Shown: piece after piece, positions 5,693-9,717 of the stretch | Numbering within the stretch: position 1 is the first letter of the stretch | Layout: each line of letters opens with the position of its first letter | DNA from: Planctomycetia bacterium | GTDB taxonomy: Bacteria; Planctomycetota; PLA2; JAEUHO01 | Length of the DNA stretch: 9,717 nt | Direction of reading: 5' to 3' | NCBI GenBank assembly: GCA_030618975.1 | Contig: JAUXCH010000125.1 | Location: 1 to 9,717 of the forward strand | Program-made: the position numbers and the translations under genes | The notes under the pieces: generated by a model | Seen by the model: the letters and a program-made list of their open reading frames with translations, nothing else | Databases searched by the model: none | Told to the model about the DNA's origin: nothing

Positions 5693-8011
5693 CTATCTCT
5701 CAGAAGGGCACGACCGGAGCCGCGCCGTGAGGGTCCTGCGCTCGCCCGCCTTCAGTACGATCCGGTAGAGCCTCGTCCGGTGGTTCCTGGCGGCAACCGC
5801 GATGCGGTGCGGGCCGGGCGAGATGCCTGGGATGGCCACGAGGTGGCGCTTCCCGCTCTTGTCCTCGTATGCCGTTTCCGTGTACGCCCTTCCATCGATC
5901 ACGAGGATGGCGTCGAGGATCTCGTTGCCGTTCTCGTCCGTCGCGTCCACCGTGAGCGACGTTCGCGGCTCATCTCCTCGTAGCGTCCAGGGGCCTGGCC
6001 CTTCAAGTGTCTTACGGATCGTGCGGACCAGGACATCGTCCTCGCTCCACCGAGCGGTCGCGATCACCTCGTCACCGGGAGCGAGCGGGACGAGCAGCGG
6101 ATCGTAGACGTCGTCCTCGGTGGGGTAGAGGCGGCGCAGCACGCCGTCGTGAATCACACGGACGCTGTCCGTCTCCGCCGGATTCCCATCGGTGCTCAGG
6201 ATCGTCAATCGCCGGTCGCCCCGTGCTTCAAGCCGGACGGTCCCGAGGTCCACCGCCGCCCCTCCCCGCGATCCGGTCGGAACCTGGGCGGCAATGATCT
6301 TCGGCACGAGCGTCCTGCCCTCGGGGACGGCGAGCAGTTCGACCACACCCTCCTCGTACAGCGAGACCGCCGGTTCCTCCTCGGCGGGTGTCTCGGGTTC
6401 CCAGTGTTGCCACCAAGCGTCGAGGTGCCTCTGGACGCGGTCGAGCAGCCATCCGGGGACGACCGTTCCGTCCGGTCCCGCAAGGCGCGCCTTCACGACG
6501 GCCATGCGGGTTGCATGGATGCGGATCGGTGGCTGGTCGGCACCGCGCTCGGGGGGGATCGGGAAGAACTCGACGTGGGTGTGGTCCTCCGATGCGAAGT
6601 GGACTCTGAATGCGCACTCGATGTCCGGTGGTACCGAGACGCGACCCGCCCTGGCCTCCTCGGCGACCCCGTCTTCGCGCATGTCGCCCGCCGATATCAG
6701 GGCGATCGACACCACACCGGTCTCGACTTCCTCGGGATCGTCCTCCAGCACGACACGTACGGCGGGATGGCGTGTCACGTCCAGGAGGAGTGGGGCGGGT
6801 TCCTCGTCCTTCACCTCGATCCTCGCACGGGTCGGCGCGTACGGAGAAAGCCCCCCGCCCGCGAGAATCGTGAACGAACCACGCGGGAGGGCATCGATCT
6901 CGCCGCTCCCACGCGCCGTCCAACCGTCTTCGTCGCGCCAGGCGACGAGGGGCGCGTCCTCGATCATCTCACCGGACAGCGAGTCGCGTGCGGCGACCTG
7001 GACCTCGACCATCGCCTCCTTGTGAGGCGGCTCTCCTGGTACAGGCATACGGAAGACGCGCCGCACGCCCGGTGGCGGGGCCACGAAGGTCGGTGACGGT
7101 GGGTGTCCGTCGGCGTACATCCCGTCGTGCTCCTGGACAACCTCGACGGTGGGGTCGAGGGAGTCGAGATCGGTACCGACGAGACGGAAGCGCCCCTCGG
7201 TGTCGGTCAAGGCCCAGGGGCCTCGGTGGAAGCTGCCGCCGCCAACGTGCGCACCGGCCAGAGGCTCGCCCGTCGAGTCGAGGTTGACGCCGACGATTGG
7301 CCGCGAAGGCAGGTGCCGGAGGATCTGCGGGGGAGATGGACGAGTCGGGACGACGAGGTTGTGATAGTCCAATTCGATGCCGTCCGCGACAACGCAACAC
7401 TCCCACCCGGGGTTGACCGCGTAGTCCCCCTCGGCGCAGAGACCGGGGATCACGGCCATGCCGTCGAGCCCCGACACGGCGATCCGCTGGTCGTTCATGT
7501 GGCCGCAGGAGCGCGAGTTTCGGACTCCGATCACCGCGCCGGAGAGCGGTCGATCGAGGGCGTCGCGGACCTCGACGACCACGTTGTGGGCTCGTTGCAG
7601 ACGGATTTCAAATCCCTGGGGCCCACGCCCCGGCGGGAGTGCCGCTCCGGCGTGTTCTGCCGCCTCGACGTAGAGCCAGTAGGCCAAGGTCCACGTCGGC
7701 TCCCAGCCCAGATCGTTTGCCCGGATGCGGACCCAACCGTCCGTGTCGGAGACCCCGGTCCTGTCCGCTGCGACCAAGCCGGTGATCGGATACTCGTCCT
7801 GGCTGTGGAGGGCCACCGTGGCACCCGGCAGCCCCTCACCGGTCTGGTCGTCCACGACGCGGACGACGACGTGAGTCGGATGCCCGTCGCTGTCTACAGG
7901 CGAAACGAAGAAGAGGTCGGGATCCGCCTCGCGTTCCCACTCGCCCTGTTCGTCGGCCCTCGCCCGGTCCACGCCGAGCGCGAGCAACGCGAGGGCAGGT
8001 GCGCCAGGCAT
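5693..8011 (-). CDS. Large secreted Ig-like/carboxypeptidase-regulatory repeat protein, 5' end interrupted by group II intron
   Basis: The readable frame gives 772 residues from ATG 8009-8011, but bases 7999-8011 belong to the 5' end of a group II intron on the other strand. The native gene therefore continues only to 7998, and its real start lies beyond the intron, outside the window. What remains begins inside a signal peptide (ALALLALG, then VDRARA before DEQGEW). Beta-sandwich units follow near 46-127 (HVVVRVVDDQTGEGLPGATV), 141-205 (HNVVVEVRDALDRPLSGAVI), 235-280 (VGVNLDSTGEPLAGAHV, then TDTEGRFRLVG) and 340-410, then less regular repeats. A last one lies near 685-766 (TSLTVDATDENGNEILDAIL, then ISPGPHRIAVA). 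These are carboxypeptidase-regulatory/Cna-B-like folds, structural or adhesive in exported proteins. Cysteines are few; no enzyme motif is seen. The intron's antisense position means splicing cannot repair this message. The hybrid ATG has no ribosome binding site, so the gene is probably inactive. Confidence 0.85.
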   Translation of the reverse strand: MPGAPALALLALGVDRARADEQGEWEREADPDLFFVSPVDSDGHPTHVVVRVVDDQTGEGLPGATVALHSQDEYPITGLVAADRTGVSDTDGWVRIRANDLGWEPTWTLAYWLYVEAAEHAGAALPPGRGPQGFEIRLQRAHNVVVEVRDALDRPLSGAVIGVRNSRSCGHMNDQRIAVSGLDGMAVIPGLCAEGDYAVNPGWECCVVADGIELDYHNLVVPTRPSPPQILRHLPSRPIVGVNLDSTGEPLAGAHVGGGSFHRGPWALTDTEGRFRLVGTDLDSLDPTVEVVQEHDGMYADGHPPSPTFVAPPPGVRRVFRMPVPGEPPHKEAMVEVQVAARDSLSGEMIEDAPLVAWRDEDGWTARGSGEIDALPRGSFTILAGGGLSPYAPTRARIEVKDEEPAPLLLDVTRHPAVRVVLEDDPEEVETGVVSIALISAGDMREDGVAEEARAGRVSVPPDIECAFRVHFASEDHTHVEFFPIPPERGADQPPIRIHATRMAVVKARLAGPDGTVVPGWLLDRVQRHLDAWWQHWEPETPAEEEPAVSLYEEGVVELLAVPEGRTLVPKIIAAQVPTGSRGGAAVDLGTVRLEARGDRRLTILSTDGNPAETDSVRVIHDGVLRRLYPTEDDVYDPLLVPLAPGDEVIATARWSEDDVLVRTIRKTLEGPGPWTLRGDEPRTSLTVDATDENGNEILDAILVIDGRAYTETAYEDKSGKRHLVAIPGISPGPHRIAVAARNHRTRLYRIVLKAGERRTLTARLRSCPSER

Positions 8012-8429
8012 GGACGAACGATTGGGGGTGGAAGTCCCCTACGGACCCCGCTGGAGGGAACCGTGAGCCGGAGGCAACTGCACGAGGCGAGCTACGCAAG
8101 CCGTGGCCGTCCTTTGCCGTGAGGCCGTGTGGGATGGAAGCCCGAGGCGAACCGCAGCACCGAACGAAAGTGAAGCCCCGTAAGGCCGGCCCGGCCTGGG
8201 TGAGCGTGCCTGCCAGCGCGACGCCCTGTATCCAGTCGAGGCGGAACGGTATTGGGGACGGCGGCGGCGGGACATTGTTCGTTTTTACCCTGGGAGATCT
8301 CCACGGGTCCGCGTCGAGCGGTAGGCGGCAAGGAGGCAACGACGAACTGCTGATGTCCGTGGAGAAGTCGGATCACCCCATACGAGCGTTGAACCCGGGT
8401 AATGCCGGGGGAGCGAAGGGGGTGATGGG
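7999..8429 (+). ncRNA. Group II intron ribozyme, 5' domains up to the ORF in domain IV
   Basis: After the GTGCG start come landmarks recalled from bacterial group II introns. These are a GGGG-GTGGAAGT-CCCC stem-loop at 8024-8039, GGAGGCAACTGC near 8072-8083, GAACGAAAGTGAAGCCCCGTAAGG near 8162-8185 and CCTGGGAGATCTCCACGGGT near 8289-8308. Then GGATCACCCCATA near 8371 leads to a G-rich stretch before the protein start. Protein frames across this stretch look like chance translations. CTGCC at 8210-8214 could pair with the last exon bases GGCAG (7994-7998) as an EBS1-IBS1 contact; this is a suggestion only. Confidence 0.8.
8416..8422 (+). promoter_or_regulatory. Ribosome binding site pointing to a TTG start for the maturase
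   Basis: AAGGGGG at 8416-8422 lies 7 bases before TTG 8430. The reading frame is closed upstream by TAA at 8400-8402 and contains no ATG or GTG between that stop and 8430, which makes TTG the best start. Confidence 0.65.
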
Positions 8430-9717
8430 TTGAGAAGATCGGAGACCGGTCAACTGGCGTTCGTGTTTGCCGACAGCCCCTCGGGGAGCGGGAGCGAAGG
8501 GCCGTCGGACGTATCCGGCGGCAAGGCGTTCCTGCTGCGTACAGCGAAGTCGAGGAAGACCGAACTCTCCGACACCTTGGCGGCTGGCACGAGTCGGCTG
8601 CTGGATGATGTGGCCTCTCCGCCGAATCTGGCGGAGGCGCTGCTGAACGTGGCACGCAACAAGGGCGCTCCAGGTGTCGATGGCCGTACGGTGGAAGAAG
8701 TCGTGGGCTCGTCCCGCTCTCTTCTATTCGTGCTGCGCCGTGCGCTGCTGGACGGCCGCTACCGGCCGGGTGACATCCGGCGGGTATGGATCCCGAAGCC
8801 CGGTGGCGGGCAGAGGGGTCTTGGCATTCCAAACGTTGTGGACAGGTGGGTCCAACAGGCCGTGCTCCAGATCCTGGAACCGGTCTTCGACCCAGGCTTC
8901 CACGACAGCAGTCACGGATTCCGTCGCCACAGGGGAGCCCGCACAGCGGTAGAGGAGGTGAAGGCGCATCTTCGGTCCGGGTATCGGGTCGTCGTGGACT
9001 GTGACCTGTCGAAGTTCTTCGACAGGGTCCACCACCAGCGCTTGCTGGACCGGGTGGGCCAAAAGGTCCGCGACACGCGCATCCTGGATCTCGTGCGTCA
9101 GATGTTGAAGGCCCACGTCGTACTTCCCGAAGGCGTGCGGGTGTCCACCGAAATGGGCGCTCCGCAGGGCGGACCCTTGTCCCCACTCCTTTCGAATGTC
9201 GTCTTGGACGAACTCGATTGGGAACTGGATCGGCGAGGGCTCCGCTTCGTTCGCTACGCCGATGACTTTCAGGTCTACGTGCGTAGTGAACGCGCCGGAC
9301 GGCGGGTGATGGACTCGATCCGTCGATTCCTCGAGACGCGTTTGCGGCTCTTGGTGAACGAGGGCAAGAGTTCCGTCTCCCGGCCGGAAGACGTGCAGTT
9401 TCTCGGGTTCCGGTTCGTCCCTCGGGTCGACGACGAAATCGAGGTGCACATCTCCAAGCGCACCAAGGCACGACTGGACGCCCAGATCCTGGAGATGACT
9501 CCACGGAACTGGGGCCGGTCGCTTGCTGCGTGCCTTGAAGATCTCAACGTCTACCTGCGAGGGTGGACGGGGTACTTCCGGTTGTGTACGGCGGAAGGCG
9601 CGGTGCTCTTCAAACGCTTCGATGCGCACATCCGGCGACGGATACGTGCCATCGTGGTGAAACAGAAGAAGCGACCACGGCATCTCTTCCGACACCTCGT
9701 TGCGCGTGGCGTGAACC
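8430..9717 (+). CDS. ltrA: Group II intron reverse transcriptase/maturase, 3' end outside window
   Basis: The frame runs open from TTG 8430 to the window end, giving about 429 residues. The N-terminus (GQLAFVFADSPSGSG, then GGKAFLLRTAKSRK) is the extension common in one group of bacterial intron proteins. RT motifs follow in order: NKGAPGVDG at 77-85 (RT0), RRVWIPKPGGGQRGLGIP (RT1), DCDLSKFFD with catalytic Asp192, PQGGPLSP at 245-252 (RT4) and YADD at 276-279. The VNEGKS and FLGFRF motifs come next. The maturase (X) domain starts at MTPRNWGRSL (356) and continues with YLRGWTGYFRLC and RRRIRAIVVKQKKRPRH. All catalytic aspartates are present. The protein helps the intron RNA fold and splice and copies it into DNA at new sites. 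The DNA-binding or endonuclease end, if any, lies past the window. The gene symbol is generic for the family. Confidence 0.93.
   Translation, partial: MRRSETGQLAFVFADSPSGSGSEGPSDVSGGKAFLLRTAKSRKTELSDTLAAGTSRLLDDVASPPNLAEALLNVARNKGAPGVDGRTVEEVVGSSRSLLFVLRRALLDGRYRPGDIRRVWIPKPGGGQRGLGIPNVVDRWVQQAVLQILEPVFDPGFHDSSHGFRRHRGARTAVEEVKAHLRSGYRVVVDCDLSKFFDRVHHQRLLDRVGQKVRDTRILDLVRQMLKAHVVLPEGVRVSTEMGAPQGGPLSPLLSNVVLDELDWELDRRGLRFVRYADDFQVYVRSERAGRRVMDSIRRFLETRLRLLVNEGKSSVSRPEDVQFLGFRFVPRVDDEIEVHISKRTKARLDAQILEMTPRNWGRSLAACLEDLNVYLRGWTGYFRLCTAEGAVLFKRFDAHIRRRIRAIVVKQKKRPRHLFRHLVARGVN

Larger units (their letters stand above)
7999..9717 (+). mobile_element. Group II intron (retroelement), 3' end outside window
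   Basis: The element begins with GTGCGCC at 7999, the GUGYG-type 5' splice boundary of bacterial group II introns. It continues with intron RNA and an intron-encoded reverse transcriptase/maturase read in the same direction. Domains V-VI and the 3' boundary are not in the window. It sits inside the signal-peptide codons of the minus-strand beta-repeat gene, in antisense orientation. Mobility of such elements is by retrohoming or ectopic retrotransposition; the enzyme motifs seen here are intact, so the element may be active. The 5' boundary is assigned by motif and by the abrupt end of the host signal-peptide coding, not by comparison with an empty site. Confidence 0.88.

Noticed and set aside
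6149..7096. Long plus-strand frames across the large minus gene, also one at 7103-8122
   Set aside because: Mirror frames of a long GC-rich coding region; the minus frame has clear repeat domains and these do not.
7999..8433. 144-residue plus-strand frame in the intron 5' region
   Set aside because: The sequence is structured intron RNA with recognisable group II landmarks, so the open frame is incidental.
8092..9695. Long minus-strand frames over the intron (470 and 323 residues)
   Set aside because: They are complements of the reverse transcriptase gene, which shows all RT and maturase motifs on the plus strand.

Overview
The window is GC-rich and bacterial. The mix of genes (HEAT-repeat protein, SUMF1/FGE-like membrane protein, two large proteins built of carboxypeptidase-regulatory/Ig-like beta domains, a lipoprotein) is typical of Planctomycetota or Myxococcota-like environmental bacteria. 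That assignment is an inference from gene style only; no phylogenetic marker was tested.

Left part (1-2960). The 3' end of a HEAT-repeat gene (+) closes with a perfect GC-rich hairpin. The next ~700 bases hold no intact gene. On the minus strand, however, they carry a readable but frame-broken copy of holo-[acyl-carrier-protein] synthase (acpS). A small four-cysteine protein (+, 1329-1520) follows. It converges on a membrane-anchored zinc-ribbon plus SUMF1-like protein (-, 1544-2878) across a shared terminator-like hairpin.

Middle (2890-5650). A tRNA-Thr(CGT) with its own promoter lies divergent to the SUMF1-like gene, with an 8-bp inverted repeat between them. Next come short tandem duplications and a membrane-anchored protein with about four beta-sandwich repeats (+, 3322-4701). 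Its stop overlaps that of a tiny single-pass membrane protein on the other strand (-, 4698-4913). A lipoprotein with a BamE-like 'GMT' motif (+, 5036-5647) follows.

Right part (5690-9717). A second, larger beta-repeat secreted protein (-, 5693 to about 7998) is cut inside its signal-peptide coding region by a group II intron lying in the opposite orientation (+, from 7999 past the window end). The intron shows a GTGCG-type 5' end, recognisable domain I RNA and a TTG-started reverse transcriptase/maturase (8430 to beyond 9717) with intact catalytic motifs. Because the intron is antisense to the gene, splicing cannot restore the host message. The host gene is probably inactivated, or depends on an ATG supplied by the intron.

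Working together: 3322-5647 and the interrupted gene form a cluster of envelope or exported proteins of unknown role, all with signal, lipobox or membrane-anchor sequences. No new defence or catalytic system is evident. The most notable items are the antisense intron insertion and the acpS relic.
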